Shown: positions 35,952-45,700, numbered from the stretch's first letter. The stretch is 45,788 bases of DNA from Rhodospirillales bacterium (GCA_028291345.1 JAQGIF010000377.1:1-45788); one strand, 5' to 3'. Translations and numbers: made by a program. The notes: generated from the sequence alone by a model not told the origin.

Positions 35952-37058
35952 TTAGCGGGACAGCCGATCCAATTCAGCCGCTACGGCCTCGCCCATGCCA
36001 GTCGTGCCGACGCTCTTCTGACCTGGCGCCGCAATGTCGCCGGTGCGGATCCCGGCATTCAACACGTTCTGCACGGCCGTCTCGACAAGGTCGGCCTCGG
36101 CGGCGTGGCCGAAGGAATAGCGCAGCATCATGGCGACGCTGAGGATCGTCGCCAGCGGATTGGCTATACCCTTGCCGGCGATATCGGGTGCTGAGCCGTG
36201 GATCGGCTCATACATCGCGGCGCGCTTGCCGTTCGCGTCGGCGCCACCCAATGACGCGGAAGGCAGCATGCCTAGCGACCCGGTCAGCATCGAGGCTTCG
36301 TCCGACAGCATATCGCCGAACAGATTGTCGGTGACGATCACGTCGAACTGCTTGGGATTGCGCAGCAACTGCATCGCGCAATTGTCGGCCAGCATGTTCG
36401 ACAGCGTGACGTCGCTATAATCCTTGGCATGGACGACGGCGACTTCCTCGCGCCACAGCCGGCCGGATTCCATGACGTTGGCCTTTTCGACCGAGCAGAC
36501 CCGGTTCTGGCGGACGCGGGCCAGGTCGAAGGCGACGCGCGCTATCCGGTGAATTTCGCTGGTCGTGTAGACCTGGGTGTTGATGCCCACCCGTTCGCCA
36601 TTGGGGAGATCGCTGATGCCGCGCGGTTCGCCGAAATAGACGCCGCCGGTCAACTCGCGCACGATCATGATGTCCAGCCCGCGCACGACATCCGGCTTCA
36701 GGCTGGACGCATCGATCAGTGCGTCGAACACGATGGCCGGCCGCAGATTGGCGAACAGCTCAAGCTCCTTGCGGATGGCGAGCAGGCCGGCCTCGGGACG
36801 CAGATGGAAGGGCAGGGCATCCCATTGCGGGCCGCCGACGGCCGCGAGGATCACCGCATCGGCGGCTTTCGCACGCGCGATGGTTGCATCGGATAGCGGC
36901 ACACCTTCTTGCTCGTAGGCGCACCCGCCGACGAGCGCTTCCTCGGTTTCGAACGCGATCCCGCGCCGATCTTGCAGCCAGCTCAACAGGCGGCGAGCCT
37001 CTGCGATGACTTCGGGACCGATACCGTCACCGGGGAGAAGCAGGATCTTATGGGGCAT
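35952..37058 (-). CDS. leuB: 3-isopropylmalate dehydrogenase
   Basis: LeuB oxidatively decarboxylates 3-isopropylmalate in leucine synthesis. The 368 aa protein has the family start [11 protein letters not shown], the R-E-L-T-G-G-x-Y-F-G loop, [12 protein letters not shown] and the NAD-binding G-S-A-P-D-I-A-G-K. The ATG at 37058 is chosen over the upstream TTG at 37082. The gene follows leuD after 159 bases that hold a palindromic element. Confidence 0.97.
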   Translation of the reverse strand: MPHKILLLPGDGIGPEVIAEARRLLSWLQDRRGIAFETEEALVGGCAYEQEGVPLSDATIARAKAADAVILAAVGGPQWDALPFHLRPEAGLLAIRKELELFANLRPAIVFDALIDASSLKPDVVRGLDIMIVRELTGGVYFGEPRGISDLPNGERVGINTQVYTTSEIHRIARVAFDLARVRQNRVCSVEKANVMESGRLWREEVAVVHAKDYSDVTLSNMLADNCAMQLLRNPKQFDVIVTDNLFGDMLSDEASMLTGSLGMLPSASLGGADANGKRAAMYEPIHGSAPDIAGKGIANPLATILSVAMMLRYSFGHAAEADLVETAVQNVLNAGIRTGDIAAPGQKSVGTTGMGEAVAAELDRLSR

Positions 37059-37085
37059 GGGAAAATCTCGTCTCGTTATCAATTT

Positions 37086-37209
37086 GCACCCTCACCCTCC
37101 CGCTTCGCGGGTCCCTCTCTCCCTTTTCACGGGCGAGGGTTTCATTGCCCTACTACCGCTTGCGAGAGAACGAGGGGCCCATCGCAAAGCGATAGGAAAG
37201 CGAGGGTGC
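37086..37209. repeat. 124-bp palindromic intergenic element
   Basis: The ends are a perfect 8-bp inverted repeat: GCACCCTC at 37086-37093 and GAGGGTGC at 37202-37209. Inside are short perfect hairpins, including CCCGCTTCGCGGG near 37099-37111 and ATCGCAAAGCGAT near 37179-37191, plus CCCTC/GAGGG blocks. This style (CCCTC-rich arms around GC-TTCG-GC hairpins) is common among dispersed REP-like repeats of high-GC alphaproteobacteria. It fills nearly all of the leuD-leuB gap and would form a strong RNA structure in the operon transcript. Only one copy is visible in the window. Confidence 0.6.
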
Positions 37210-37217
37210 TTAGGTGT

Positions 37218-37829
37218 TTACGACCAAAGCCACGGCTGTGAAAGGCTCTGGCGCTGTTCGAAACTCGCGATCTCGCTGTTGCGCTGAAGCGTCTGGCCGA
37301 TCTCGTCCAGCCCCTCGACCAGCTGCAGCTTGCTAGACGGGTTGATCTCGAACGAGAAACTTTCGCCGTTGGCACGGATCACCTTCTGCGCCGGCAGGTC
37401 GATGGTCAGGACGCGGGTATTGTCGCGCGCGGCGTCGGCCATCAAGATGTCGATCTGTTCCTGCGGCAGGACGATCGGCAGCATGCCATTCTTGTAGCAA
37501 TTGCCGAAGAAGATATCGGCGAAGCTGGGCGCGATCACCGCGCGGATGCCGAAATCCTGCAAGGCCCATGGGGCATGCTCGCGGCTCGACCCGCACCCGA
37601 AATTGTCGCCGGCCACCAAGATTTCGGCACGGCGATATTCTCGCTGGTTCAGTACGAAATCGGGAAGTTCCGAGCCGTCATCGGCATAGCGCATCTCGAA
37701 GAACAGCGATTTGCCGAGGCCGCTGCGGGTGATCGTCTTCAGGAACTGTTTCGGGATGATCATATCGGTGTCGATATTGATCATCGGCAGCGGCGCCGCG
37801 ACGCCGGTCATTTTGGTGAATTTTTGCAT
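37218..37829 (-). CDS. leuD: 3-isopropylmalate dehydratase small subunit
   Basis: LeuD pairs with LeuC to isomerise 2- to 3-isopropylmalate. The 203 aa protein shows [14 protein letters not shown], the swivelling-domain motif [17 protein letters not shown] and [10 protein letters not shown]. The ATG at 37829 is chosen because the TTG at 37838 has no advantage. A DUF4282 gene ending at 37835 separates it from leuC. Confidence 0.96.
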   Translation of the reverse strand: MQKFTKMTGVAAPLPMINIDTDMIIPKQFLKTITRSGLGKSLFFEMRYADDGSELPDFVLNQREYRRAEILVAGDNFGCGSSREHAPWALQDFGIRAVIAPSFADIFFGNCYKNGMLPIVLPQEQIDILMADAARDNTRVLTIDLPAQKVIRANGESFSFEINPSSKLQLVEGLDEIGQTLQRNSEIASFEQRQSLSQPWLWS

Positions 37830-37834
37830 GGTCT

Positions 37835-38119
37835 TCAAATAACCGGCGGAGTGGATAAAGGAGGAGGGATGATCTCAACTGGCGTCACGCGCCGGTTATC
37901 GCGCATCTCGGTCAGCGTATCGTTGATCTCGAACAGCACGAGGATCAGTTCGCAAACAATGCGAAGCAGGACCGGGCCGACGAACAGGGTAAAGACAGCG
38001 CCCCAGAAATCATGGCCGCCGAAAAAGGCATCCATCGTGTTCGCGAACAACAGAATCCAAAACAGGACATGAATGATCGCGGGCGTGTAGTGCTTCCTGA
38101 AGCTCAGATATTCACCCAT
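37835..38119 (-). CDS. DUF4282-like small membrane protein, 94 aa
   Basis: Two membrane helices (about residues 15-30 and 40-68) precede the family-like end [18 protein letters not shown]. This R-x-x-x-E-L...F-x-I-x-x-x-L arrangement is typical of DUF4282 proteins. A short proline-rich tail follows. The ATG at 38119 has GGAGGG just upstream; an in-frame ATG at 38131 would add four residues. The open frame continues into leuC, but that part is not coding in this frame. It sits between leuC (29-base gap) and leuD (5-base gap), so it is made from the leucine transcript. Its function is unknown. Confidence 0.78.
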   Translation of the reverse strand: MGEYLSFRKHYTPAIIHVLFWILLFANTMDAFFGGHDFWGAVFTLFVGPVLLRIVCELILVLFEINDTLTEMRDNRRVTPVEIIPPPLSTPPVI

Positions 38120-38148
38120 CTCGCCCTCCATCAGACGATTCAATGCGG

Positions 38149-39558
38149 TCAGGCGAATGTGCGGATATCCGTCAGGCGGCCGGTAATCGCCGCAGTGGCC
38201 GCCATGGCTGGGCTGACCAGATGAGTACGGCCGCCGCGCCCTTGGCGTCCCTCGAAATTGCGGTTCGAGGTCGAGGCGCAGCGCTGGCCGGGCTCGAGCC
38301 GGTCGGCATTCATCGCCAGGCACATTGAGCATCCGGGCTCGCGCCATTCGAAGCCGGCCTCGGCGAAAATTACGTCGAGCCCTTCTTCTTCCGCCTGATG
38401 CTTGACCAAGCCGGAGCCTGGTACCACTAGCGCGCGGACGCCCTTGGCGACCTTGCGACCACGCGCGACATCGGCCGCTATCCGAAGGTCTTCGATGCGC
38501 CCGTTGGTGCACGAGCCGATAAAGACAGTGTCGATGGTGATCTCGTCCAGCTTCTGCCCGGCATGCAGGCCCATGTAGGCCAGCGACCGCTCGACGGCAG
38601 CGCGGCGGCCGGCATCGGCGTAATCGGCCGGGTTGGGAACCGAGGCGGAAATCGGCAGCACATCCTGCGGGCTAGTGCCCCAGGTGACCTGCGGCGCGAT
38701 ATCGGTGGCGTCCAGCACGACTTCATGGTCGTAGCTCGCGCCTTTATCCGTCGGCAGCGTCTTCCAGAAGGACATGGCTTGTTCCCAGCCGGCACCCTTC
38801 GGCGCCATTGGACGGCCTTTGAGATATTCGAATGTGGTTTCGTCCGGTGCGATCAGCCCGGCGCGGGCGCCAGCCTCGATGGTCATATTGCAGACGGTCA
38901 TTCGGCCTTCCATCGACAGGCCGCGAATCGCCTCGCCGGCATATTCGACGACATAGCCGGTGCCGCCGGCGGTACCGATCTTGCCGATAACGGCTAGAAC
39001 CAGATCCTTGGCGGTGATGCCGGGGGCAGGGGTGCCGTTGATCGTCACTCGCATCGACTTGGCCGGCTTGAACAGCAAAGTCTGGGTCGCCAGCACATGC
39101 TCGACTTCGGAAGTGCCGATGCCGAAGGCGAGCGCGCCGAACGCGCCATGGGTTGCTGTGTGGCTGTCGCCGCATACGATCGTCATGCCGGGCTGGGTCA
39201 TGCCCTGCTCGGGGCCTACAATATGGACGATGCCCTGACGGATATCGTCCATCGGGATATAGGGCACGCCGAATTCGGCGACATTCTGCTCCAGCGTCTT
39301 GAGCTGGATTTTGCCCTCTTCCTCGCCCGGGCCGAAAACCCGGCCGGGCGTGGTCGGAACGTTATGGTCGGGCACGGCCAGCGTGCCTTCGGGGCGGTGA
39401 ACTTTGCGGCCGGAAACGCGCAGCCCTTCGAAAGCCTGTGGGCTGGTCACCTCATGAATGAGGTGACGGTCGATATAGAGCAGCGTGGTCCCATCAGCAT
39501 CGCGGCTGACGGTATGGCTGTCGAGTATCTTTTCAAAGAGGGTGCGCGGCGCCGACAT
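38149..39558 (-). CDS. leuC: 3-isopropylmalate dehydratase large subunit
   Basis: This aconitase-family [4Fe-4S] subunit of isopropylmalate isomerase is 469 aa long. Cluster cysteines are visible in F-I-G-S-C-T-N-G and C-S-M-C-L-A-M-N. The N-terminal [14 protein letters not shown] motif and the G-D-S-H-T-A-T-H-G motif are intact. It starts 7 bases after the end of rplS, so the leucine genes probably extend the ribosomal-protein transcript. Confidence 0.97.
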   Translation of the reverse strand: MSAPRTLFEKILDSHTVSRDADGTTLLYIDRHLIHEVTSPQAFEGLRVSGRKVHRPEGTLAVPDHNVPTTPGRVFGPGEEEGKIQLKTLEQNVAEFGVPYIPMDDIRQGIVHIVGPEQGMTQPGMTIVCGDSHTATHGAFGALAFGIGTSEVEHVLATQTLLFKPAKSMRVTINGTPAPGITAKDLVLAVIGKIGTAGGTGYVVEYAGEAIRGLSMEGRMTVCNMTIEAGARAGLIAPDETTFEYLKGRPMAPKGAGWEQAMSFWKTLPTDKGASYDHEVVLDATDIAPQVTWGTSPQDVLPISASVPNPADYADAGRRAAVERSLAYMGLHAGQKLDEITIDTVFIGSCTNGRIEDLRIAADVARGRKVAKGVRALVVPGSGLVKHQAEEEGLDVIFAEAGFEWREPGCSMCLAMNADRLEPGQRCASTSNRNFEGRQGRGGRTHLVSPAMAATAAITGRLTDIRTFA

Positions 39559-39565
39559 GGCAGAA

Positions 39566-39955
39566 TTACTCCCCAGACTTTTCCTTCAGACCATGACCCG
39601 TTGTCCGCTCGGCGATCCGAGCCGACTTGCCGCGACGGCCGCGCAGATAATAAAGCTTTGCCCGGCGTACATCACCACGGCGAACCAACTCGACCGAGTC
39701 CAGGCGCGGGCTGTAGAGCGGAAATACGCGCTCGACGCCTTCGCCATAGCTGATCTTGCGCACGGTGAAGGACGAGTTCACGCCGGCATTGCGTCGCGCG
39801 ATGCAGACGCCTTCGAAGGCCTGGACGCGTTCGCGCGTGCCTTCGACGACCTTCACATTCACTCGCACCGTATCGCCGGCCGAGAATGCCGGAATGATGC
39901 GCCCTTCGGTCAGGCGGGCGATTTCGCCGGCTTCGACCTCTTCCAAAACGTTCAT
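39566..39955 (-). CDS. rplS: 50S ribosomal protein L19
   Basis: L19 sits at the interface of the ribosomal subunits. The 129 aa protein has the family features [24 protein letters not shown] and [10 protein letters not shown]. It follows trmD after 74 bases in the conserved rpsP-rimM-trmD-rplS order. Confidence 0.98.
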   Translation of the reverse strand: MNVLEEVEAGEIARLTEGRIIPAFSAGDTVRVNVKVVEGTRERVQAFEGVCIARRNAGVNSSFTVRKISYGEGVERVFPLYSPRLDSVELVRRGDVRRAKLYYLRGRRGKSARIAERTTGHGLKEKSGE

Positions 39956-40029
39956 AGTCTACTCCCTCAAAATCATGGAAGCGGGAGCACCCGATCCATA
40001 TAGCGTCCAAACCTCAAGACCCCGCGATC

Positions 40030-40758
40030 TCACGATCCACGATAGCGGGACCACAAATCCGGGCGCCGTTCCCGCGTCAGCCTTTCGGCTTTCGCCCGGC
40101 GCCAGGCCTTGACCTTTTGATGGTGCCCTGAAACCAGCACCTCCGGCACGGCCCACTCGCGCTCTTCGGCGTCGCGCCATAGCGCCGGCCTGGTATAATG
40201 CGGGTACTCGAGCAGCCCGTCCGTAAAACTCTCTTCCGTCGCCGTCTGGTCATTGCCCATGACGCCCGGCAGCAGCCTGACGCAGGCATCGATCAAAACC
40301 AGCGCCGCCGGCTCGCCGCCGGATAGCACGTAATCGCCGACGCTCATCTCCTCGACCGCATTGGCGGCGAGTACGCGCTCATCGACTCCTTCGAATCGGC
40401 CGCAGACCAAGGTGAGTCCCGCCGCATTCGAAAGTTCGGCGACCCAATCCTGCGTCAACAGACGCCCGCGCGGCGACAGATAGATCAGCCGGCGATCTGG
40501 CCGATGCGCCGCGCGGATCGCGCGATCGAGCACATCGGGCCGCATCACCATACCGGCCCCTCCGCCGAACGGGGTGTCGTCCACGGAGCGATGCTTATCG
40601 CGCGCGAACTCCCGAATGTCCAGCGTCTCCAACCGCCATTTGCCCGATTCCAGCGCCTTTCCGGCCAGACTTTGCCCAAGTGAACCTGGAAACATCGCCG
40701 GAAACAGCGTCAGAACCGTGGCGCTCCATATATCCTCGCCCGGCTGGGCGTCCGTCAT
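40030..40758 (-). CDS. trmD: tRNA (guanine-37-N1)-methyltransferase
   Basis: This SPOUT-fold methyltransferase makes m1G37 in tRNAs and so prevents +1 frameshifting. The 242 aa protein has [22 protein letters not shown] and [11 protein letters not shown], which form the knot and the substrate site. Its start overlaps the rimM stop as A-T-G-A. Confidence 0.97.
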   Translation of the reverse strand: MTDAQPGEDIWSATVLTLFPAMFPGSLGQSLAGKALESGKWRLETLDIREFARDKHRSVDDTPFGGGAGMVMRPDVLDRAIRAAHRPDRRLIYLSPRGRLLTQDWVAELSNAAGLTLVCGRFEGVDERVLAANAVEEMSVGDYVLSGGEPAALVLIDACVRLLPGVMGNDQTATEESFTDGLLEYPHYTRPALWRDAEEREWAVPEVLVSGHHQKVKAWRRAKAERLTRERRPDLWSRYRGS

Positions 40759-41279
40759 GGTTGCACGTCCCCGCTTTTCGCCTCGTCGAGCAGGCCCGGC
40801 GGCGGGTCCACCACGATTCGCCCCGCTGCCGGATCAATCTCGGGCACCGTCTCCCGGTCGAACGGCAGCAGAGGCCGTTTACCCGAGGGAAGGGCGAGTT
40901 CCACGATATCGCCCGCGCCGAAATTATGCATCGCTGCGACGGTGCCCAGCACGGTGCCGTCCGCAAGCTCGGCCCGAAGGCCGATCAGGTCGGCATGGTA
41001 GAACTCATCCTCGTCGGGCGGCGGCAGTGCCGCGCGATCGACGAAGAGCCGCGTACCGCCAAGGGCTTGCGCCGCATCCCTGTCATCGACCTTATCGATC
41101 CGCGCGATCCAGTGGCCCTTGTTGGACCCGACCAGCTCAACTGGAAACGTCCTGGTCCCGGCCTGGTCCGTCAGGTCGCCATAATGGGAGATGGCCTCGG
41201 GGTCTTCGGTAAAGCTGGCAAGCTTGACCAGACCCCGCACGCCATGTGCGCCCAATATTTGCCCGACGCAGATGCGCAT
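40755..41279 (-). CDS. rimM: 16S rRNA processing protein RimM
   Basis: RimM helps mature the 30S head domain. The 174 aa product shows [14 protein letters not shown] at the N-terminus and the PRC-barrel segment [10 protein letters not shown]. The ATG at 41279 is preferred to the TTG at 41291. It lies 24 bases after rpsP and overlaps trmD by 4 bases. Confidence 0.95.
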   Translation of the reverse strand: MRICVGQILGAHGVRGLVKLASFTEDPEAISHYGDLTDQAGTRTFPVELVGSNKGHWIARIDKVDDRDAAQALGGTRLFVDRAALPPPDEDEFYHADLIGLRAELADGTVLGTVAAMHNFGAGDIVELALPSGKRPLLPFDRETVPEIDPAAGRIVVDPPPGLLDEAKSGDVQP

Positions 41280-41303
41280 AGCACGCCCCAACCGCCCTTA
41301 AAC

Positions 41304-41675
41304 TCAGCCTTCCGCAGGCGCTGCTTCAGCCGCGGCGGCCGCCGCTGCCGCGGATGCCTTAGCACGTTCCTGCGCCTTGGCCTTCGGGGCCGAGCGGGAC
41401 GGGGTTTCTGTCCACTGGCGCTTCTCGACCAAACCGGCACTGCCGAAGAACAGGGCGACGCGATCCGTCGGCGTCGCTCCAACCGACAGCCAATGCTTGG
41501 CGCGTTCTTCGTCGATGGTGATGCGGGTCGCGTGATCCTTCGGCAGCATCGGGTTATAGGTGCCGATCTTTTCGATGAAACGGCCATCACGCGGGCTGCG
41601 CGAGTCGGCGATCACGATCGAATAGAACGGGCGCTTCTTCGCGCCGCCGCGGGACAAACGAATCTTCAAAGACAT
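41304..41675 (-). CDS. rpsP: 30S ribosomal protein S16
   Basis: The S16 core (residues 1-80) includes [12 protein letters not shown] and I-G-T-Y-N-P-M. A C-terminal extension of about 35 residues, rich in alanine and lysine and ending in an alanine run, is common in alphaproteobacterial S16. An AGAAGGAAG ribosome-binding sequence precedes the ATG. Confidence 0.97.
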   Translation of the reverse strand: MSLKIRLSRGGAKKRPFYSIVIADSRSPRDGRFIEKIGTYNPMLPKDHATRITIDEERAKHWLSVGATPTDRVALFFGSAGLVEKRQWTETPSRSAPKAKAQERAKASAAAAAAAAEAAPAEG

Positions 41676-41708
41676 ATTAACTTCCTTCTGTTTCTCTAAC
41701 TAAAATCA

Positions 41709-43082
41709 CTATCTCAGACCGCCGGGGGGCATCATGCCAGGCGGCAATTTCCCGGCCAGGCTTCGCATGAAGCCTTTCTTGCCCATCTTTTGCATTTTCT
41801 TCATCATCTCCTGCATTTGCAGGAATTGCTTCAGAAGACGGTTCACATCCGCCACATCGGTTCCGGAGCCCAGCGCGATGCGCCGGCGGCGTGAACCGTT
41901 CAGCACTTTGGTGTTTTTGCGCTCGGCCCTGGTCATCGAGCTGATGATCGCCTGCTGCCGCTGCAGCATCTTGTCGTCGATATTGGCGTTCTTGAGCTGG
42001 TCCTTGATCTTACCCATGCCCGGCAACATGCCCATGATGCCGCCAAGGCCGCCCATTTTGCCCATCTGCTTCAGCTGAGAGGCGAAATCGTCCAGGTCGA
42101 AGCCGCCTTTTTCCAGCTTTTTCGCAAGCTTTTCAGCCTCTTCGCGATCGATATTCTCTGCCGCGCGCTCGACCAGACTGACGACGTCGCCCATGCCCAG
42201 CACGCGGCCGGCCAGCCGTTCGGGATGGAAAGCCTCCAACGCGTCCAGACCCTCGCCGACGCCCAACAGCTTGATCGGTTTGCCGGTGACCGCGCGCATC
42301 GACAGGGCCGCGCCGCCGCGCGCATCGCCATCGATACGGGTCAGCACGATACCAGTCAGCCCGACGCGCTCGTCGAATATCTTGGCGACATTGACCGCGT
42401 CCTGGCCGGTCATCGCATCGGCGACCAGCAATATTTCGACCGGATTGGTCGCGTCGCGCACGGCGGCCACTTCGGCCATCAGCACGTCGTCGATCGCCAG
42501 CCGTCCGGCCGTATCGAGCATGATTACGTCATACCCCTCAGCGCGGGCGACCCGCATCGCCCGCTGGGCGATCTCGACCGGATTTTCGCCCGCGACGATC
42601 GGCAGGGTCGGCACGTTCGCCTGCTCGCCGAGCACACGAAGCTGTTCCTGCGCTGCCGGCCGATGCACGTCGAGCGACGCCATCAGCACGCGCTTGCGCT
42701 CGCGCTCGACCAGCCTTTTGGCGATCTTGCCGGTTGTGGTGGTCTTGCCCGAACCTTGCAGACCGACCATCAGGATTGGCACCGGCGGCACCGCTGTGAG
42801 GTTCAGGGTCTCGTTCGCCTCGCCCAGCATCTCGACCAGGCAGTCATGGACGATCTTAATGACCTGCTGGCCAGGCGTAATCGAGCGCAGGACTTCATGG
42901 CCGACTGCGCGCTCGCGCACCTTGGCGACGAAGTCCTTGACGACGGGAAGGGCGACGTCAGCCTCCAGCAACGCGACGCGAACTTCGCGCAGCGCGGCGA
43001 CGACATCATCCTCCGACAGCGCACCACGGCCGCGCAGTTTCGTGAAGATGTCGCCAAGGCGACCGGTCAAACCCTCGAACAT
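41709..43082 (-). CDS. ffh: Signal recognition particle protein
   Basis: Ffh binds signal peptides and 4.5S RNA and delivers nascent membrane proteins to FtsY. The 457 aa protein has the N domain, then the GTPase G domain with G-L-Q-G-S-G-K-T-T-T (about 108-117), and D-T-A-G-R. The methionine-rich M domain ends the protein in M-Q-E-M-M-K-K-M-Q-K-M-G. The ATG at 43082 is preferred to a TTG three codons upstream. It is separated from pssA by an intrinsic terminator, so it likely has its own promoter. Confidence 0.97.
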   Translation of the reverse strand: MFEGLTGRLGDIFTKLRGRGALSEDDVVAALREVRVALLEADVALPVVKDFVAKVRERAVGHEVLRSITPGQQVIKIVHDCLVEMLGEANETLNLTAVPPVPILMVGLQGSGKTTTTGKIAKRLVERERKRVLMASLDVHRPAAQEQLRVLGEQANVPTLPIVAGENPVEIAQRAMRVARAEGYDVIMLDTAGRLAIDDVLMAEVAAVRDATNPVEILLVADAMTGQDAVNVAKIFDERVGLTGIVLTRIDGDARGGAALSMRAVTGKPIKLLGVGEGLDALEAFHPERLAGRVLGMGDVVSLVERAAENIDREEAEKLAKKLEKGGFDLDDFASQLKQMGKMGGLGGIMGMLPGMGKIKDQLKNANIDDKMLQRQQAIISSMTRAERKNTKVLNGSRRRRIALGSGTDVADVNRLLKQFLQMQEMMKKMQKMGKKGFMRSLAGKLPPGMMPPGGLR

Positions 43083-43123
43083 ACCGTCCAAAAAACTCCG
43101 CTATGCCTGGCGTAAGGCCAAGC

Positions 43124-43158
43124 AAAAAAGGCCAGTGGGCGAAACTCGCCGACCGGCC
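43124..43158 (-). terminator. Intrinsic terminator after pssA
   Basis: Read on the reverse strand, a GC-rich hairpin with arms GGCC-GT-GGCG and CGCC-AC-GGCC (small mismatches between blocks) is followed directly by six T residues. It lies between the pssA stop and the ffh start, and would end the psd-pssA transcript. Confidence 0.7.
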
Positions 43159-43190
43159 GACCCCCGCAGGGACCTTGTATGGGCTGGCTT

Positions 43191-44021
43191 TTAACTCTCG
43201 GTGTGCGGTTCTGTCAAATCCGGCGCATCGGCCGGAGTTAGCATTTCAGGCACGGCGTTGCGCGCGCGGAGCCGGTGGCGCTGCCAATAGAGCACCGGAA
43301 TACTGAGCAGATAGCCGACGATCACGACGATCGCCGTTGCCCAGGGCGTATCCACCGTCACGCCCGCGGCGATGCCGATCACTGCCAGAAGCGGCAGGCG
43401 AAGGCGTTGGCCCACACGTATGCTCGTCAGGGCCAGGGTCGGGATCCGACTGACCATCAACAGCGCTACCACCAGAACCCACAGGCTGACCAGATAGGGA
43501 TGCTTGACGAAACCCGGTTCCCCCATCTGCAAATCTATGATTAGCGGGAGCAACGCCGTGCCTGCCCCGGCGGGAGTCGGCACGCCGACGAAATAGGGCG
43601 CCTTCGGTTGGCGCGGTCCGATCGCACTCAGCGCCGTGTTGAACCGCGCCAGGCGCAGGGCCGCGCAGATGCTGAAGGCCAAAGTCGCCATCCAGCCGAT
43701 ATTGCCGGCGGCATGCAGCGCCCACAGATACAGCAGGATCGCCGGTGTGACGCCGAACGAGACGATATCGGCCAGGCTGTCCAGCTCCGCGCCGAACTTG
43801 CTCTGCGCGTTCAGCAGCCGCGCCGTGCGTCCGTCCAGCGTGTCGAGGATGGCGGCGATGACGATCGCGACCACCGCCGCCTCCCACCGGCCTTGCACGG
43901 CGAAGCGGATAGCGTTCATGCCCGCGCACAGCGCCAGAGTCGTCAACGCATTCGGCAGCATCCGGAAAAACGATCCGGCGGGCGGCGGCAGCCGCCGGCG
44001 ATTGCGCATCATGGGCTCCAT
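43191..44021 (-). CDS. pssA: CDP-diacylglycerol-serine O-phosphatidyltransferase
   Basis: This membrane enzyme makes phosphatidylserine from CDP-diacylglycerol and serine. The CDP-alcohol phosphatidyltransferase motif is complete: D60-x2-D63-G-x2-A-R-x8-G77-x3-D81-x3-D85. About seven or eight membrane helices fit the 276 aa length. The start shares a base with the psd stop (T-G-A-T-G), so both steps to phosphatidylethanolamine are coupled. Confidence 0.94.
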   Translation of the reverse strand: MEPMMRNRRRLPPPAGSFFRMLPNALTTLALCAGMNAIRFAVQGRWEAAVVAIVIAAILDTLDGRTARLLNAQSKFGAELDSLADIVSFGVTPAILLYLWALHAAGNIGWMATLAFSICAALRLARFNTALSAIGPRQPKAPYFVGVPTPAGAGTALLPLIIDLQMGEPGFVKHPYLVSLWVLVVALLMVSRIPTLALTSIRVGQRLRLPLLAVIGIAAGVTVDTPWATAIVVIVGYLLSIPVLYWQRHRLRARNAVPEMLTPADAPDLTEPHTES

Positions 44022-44713
44022 CAGTCGCGCAAACCTGACCGGGCGGGCTCGACGCTGGCGAAGTCGGCCAGGATCGTCTCTCCGCCGATCGCGGTCTGGC
44101 CGACGATGACTAGCGGCTGGGCATCGCGCGGCAGATAGATGTCGAGGCGGCTGCCGAACCGGATAAGGCCATAGCGCTCGCCGGTACGAACCTCCTGACC
44201 GTTCTTTAAGGTCGTGATGATGCGGCGCGCCACCAGTCCGGCGATCTGTACGAAGGCGATTTCCTTGCCGTCTTCCAGCCTCAGCCGAACGGCGGCACGC
44301 TCATTGACATCGCTTGCTTTATTCATCGAGGCGCTGAGGAACTTGCCGGGGTGATAGGCGGCGGTGACCACCGTACCGTCGATCGGTACCCGGTTCACAT
44401 GCACGTTGAAAACATTGAGGAAGATGCTGATGCGCAGCATCGGCTCCTCGCCCATCACCAGCTCCGGCGGCGGGACGGCGGGAACGATCATCGTCACCGC
44501 ACCATCGGCAGGGCTGACGACCAACCCCTTGCGCAGGGGCACCGTGCGGTGCGGGTCTCGAAAGAAATAGATGCACCACAAAGTAAGGACCAATCCGATC
44601 CAGCCGAGTAGCGACGAGAAGGTGAAGAATATGGCGGTCATGGCCACGAAGCCGGCGATGAAAGGCCAGCCAGCGCGGTTGATCGGGTAAAGAACGGTGC
44701 TTAAAGCGGACAT
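44021..44713 (-). CDS. psd: Phosphatidylserine decarboxylase proenzyme
   Basis: Psd decarboxylates phosphatidylserine to phosphatidylethanolamine. This is the short form (230 aa) with N-terminal membrane helices. Self-cleavage at G187-S188, in R-F-G-S-R, yields the pyruvoyl group. The V-H-V-N-R-V-P and H-P-G-K-F motifs support the call. The ATG at 44713 is preferred to a TTG two codons upstream. It is divergent from the PmtA-like gene across 121 bases. Confidence 0.94.
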   Translation of the reverse strand: MSALSTVLYPINRAGWPFIAGFVAMTAIFFTFSSLLGWIGLVLTLWCIYFFRDPHRTVPLRKGLVVSPADGAVTMIVPAVPPPELVMGEEPMLRISIFLNVFNVHVNRVPIDGTVVTAAYHPGKFLSASMNKASDVNERAAVRLRLEDGKEIAFVQIAGLVARRIITTLKNGQEVRTGERYGLIRFGSRLDIYLPRDAQPLVIVGQTAIGGETILADFASVEPARSGLRD

Positions 44714-44834
44714 TATCAATTCTGGCTATGCGTGCGACGGGTTATGGTCGCACTCCGCGCGCGGATTCGGAAGCCCCCGGCCCGCGAGAATGGTATTTGA
44801 GCCGCCTTGGCCCTGAACCGGTAGGATATTCTGA

Positions 44835-45416
44835 TTGGACGGCGACCTCCTTAAATTCCTGGCCCAATTCCGCAGCGCGCCACGCTCTGTGGGCGCTATC
44901 GTGCCAAGTTCCCGCGAACTGGCCGAGGCGATGATCGCGCCGATCGATTTTGCGAATGCGCGCGTGATCGTCGAGTTCGGCCCGGGAACCGGGGTGATGA
45001 CCACGGCCATCGTGAAGAATCTCGGGCCGGAGACGCGCTATGTCGGGGTCGAGATCAACGAAACCTTCTGCCGGACTCTGACTGTGCGCTTTCCGCATCT
45101 GCATTTCTTCAATCGCGGTGCCCAGGACATCAAGGAGATACTGGCCTCGCTTGGCGTCGAATCGGTCGACGCCATCGTCTGCGGCCTGCCCTGGGCCTCG
45201 CTGCCGATCGACCTTCAGGCCCGCATCATGTGGGCGATTGGCGAGGTGCTGCGCCCCGGCGGCGTGTTCGTGACCTTCGCCTATCTCCAGGGCCTCGTCA
45301 TGCCGGCAGCCGGCATGCTCCGCCGGCGGCTCAAGGCGCAGTTCGCGGTGGTGAAAACGACGAAAATCATCTGGCGCAACGTGCCGCCCGCTTTTGCGTA
45401 TGTGTGTTATCGGTAG
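44835..45416 (+). CDS. PmtA-like phospholipid N-methyltransferase, 193 aa
   Basis: This class I SAM methyltransferase has motif I V-E-F-G-P-G-T-G-V at about residues 46-54 and later L-R-P-G-G-V-F-V-T-F. The N-terminal F-L-x-x-F-R-S-A-P-R-S-V-G-A-I-V-P-S-S and the length are like the PmtA and KsgA-like phospholipid methyltransferase group. The neighbours pssA and psd make its presumed substrate phosphatidylethanolamine, so phosphatidylcholine or methylated intermediates are the likely products (inference). The TTG at 44835 directly follows a stop codon in frame and has AGGA upstream; no ATG fits. Confidence 0.8.
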   Translation: MDGDLLKFLAQFRSAPRSVGAIVPSSRELAEAMIAPIDFANARVIVEFGPGTGVMTTAIVKNLGPETRYVGVEINETFCRTLTVRFPHLHFFNRGAQDIKEILASLGVESVDAIVCGLPWASLPIDLQARIMWAIGEVLRPGGVFVTFAYLQGLVMPAAGMLRRRLKAQFAVVKTTKIIWRNVPPAFAYVCYR

Positions 45417-45499
45417 CCCAAGACAGCCGGCGTATTTACGCCAAAATCTATACTCTGTTCCATAAGTAACGAACCTCGAGCGTTCGACAGGCGGCTCCA

Positions 45500-45700
45500 A
45501 AGCTTTGCAAGGCTAGGTTTCTGTTCGGATTGACGGTGACTGCCGTAGCAGGTACCGCGGGCGGCGCTGCGAACCTTCCGGTCAAGCGCGTGATCCTCTC
45601 ATCCAGCGGGTTGGCACAGATCGAGCGCGAAGGAATCATCGACGGGAATATCGAGATAACGCTCCCGAAATTCAGCCGCTCGAAGGCACGGACCGCCGGC
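45500..45700 (+). pseudogene. Probable 5' remnant of a DUF4139-like gene
   Basis: One frame reads like a secreted protein's N-terminus: K-A-R-F-L-F-G-L-T-V-T-A-V-A-G-T-A-G-G-A, then L-P-V-K-R-V-I-L-S-S-S-G-L-A-Q-I-E-R-E-G and D-G-N-I-E-I-T-L-P. That string resembles the start of DUF4139-domain proteins. No ATG begins it; a TTG at 45530 or GTG at 45536 would cut the signal-like segment. After about 45665 the family pattern is lost and the translation becomes Arg/Ser-rich. The window ends at 45788, so an intact gene continuing beyond cannot be excluded. The 45417-45499 stretch shows only a small GGCGT/ACGCC hairpin near 45429-45442. Confidence 0.5.

Noticed and set aside
44835-45416. KsgA/rRNA adenine dimethyltransferase for the PmtA-like gene
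   Set aside because: The protein is too short (193 aa) and the N-terminus and pssA-psd context favour a phospholipid methyltransferase.
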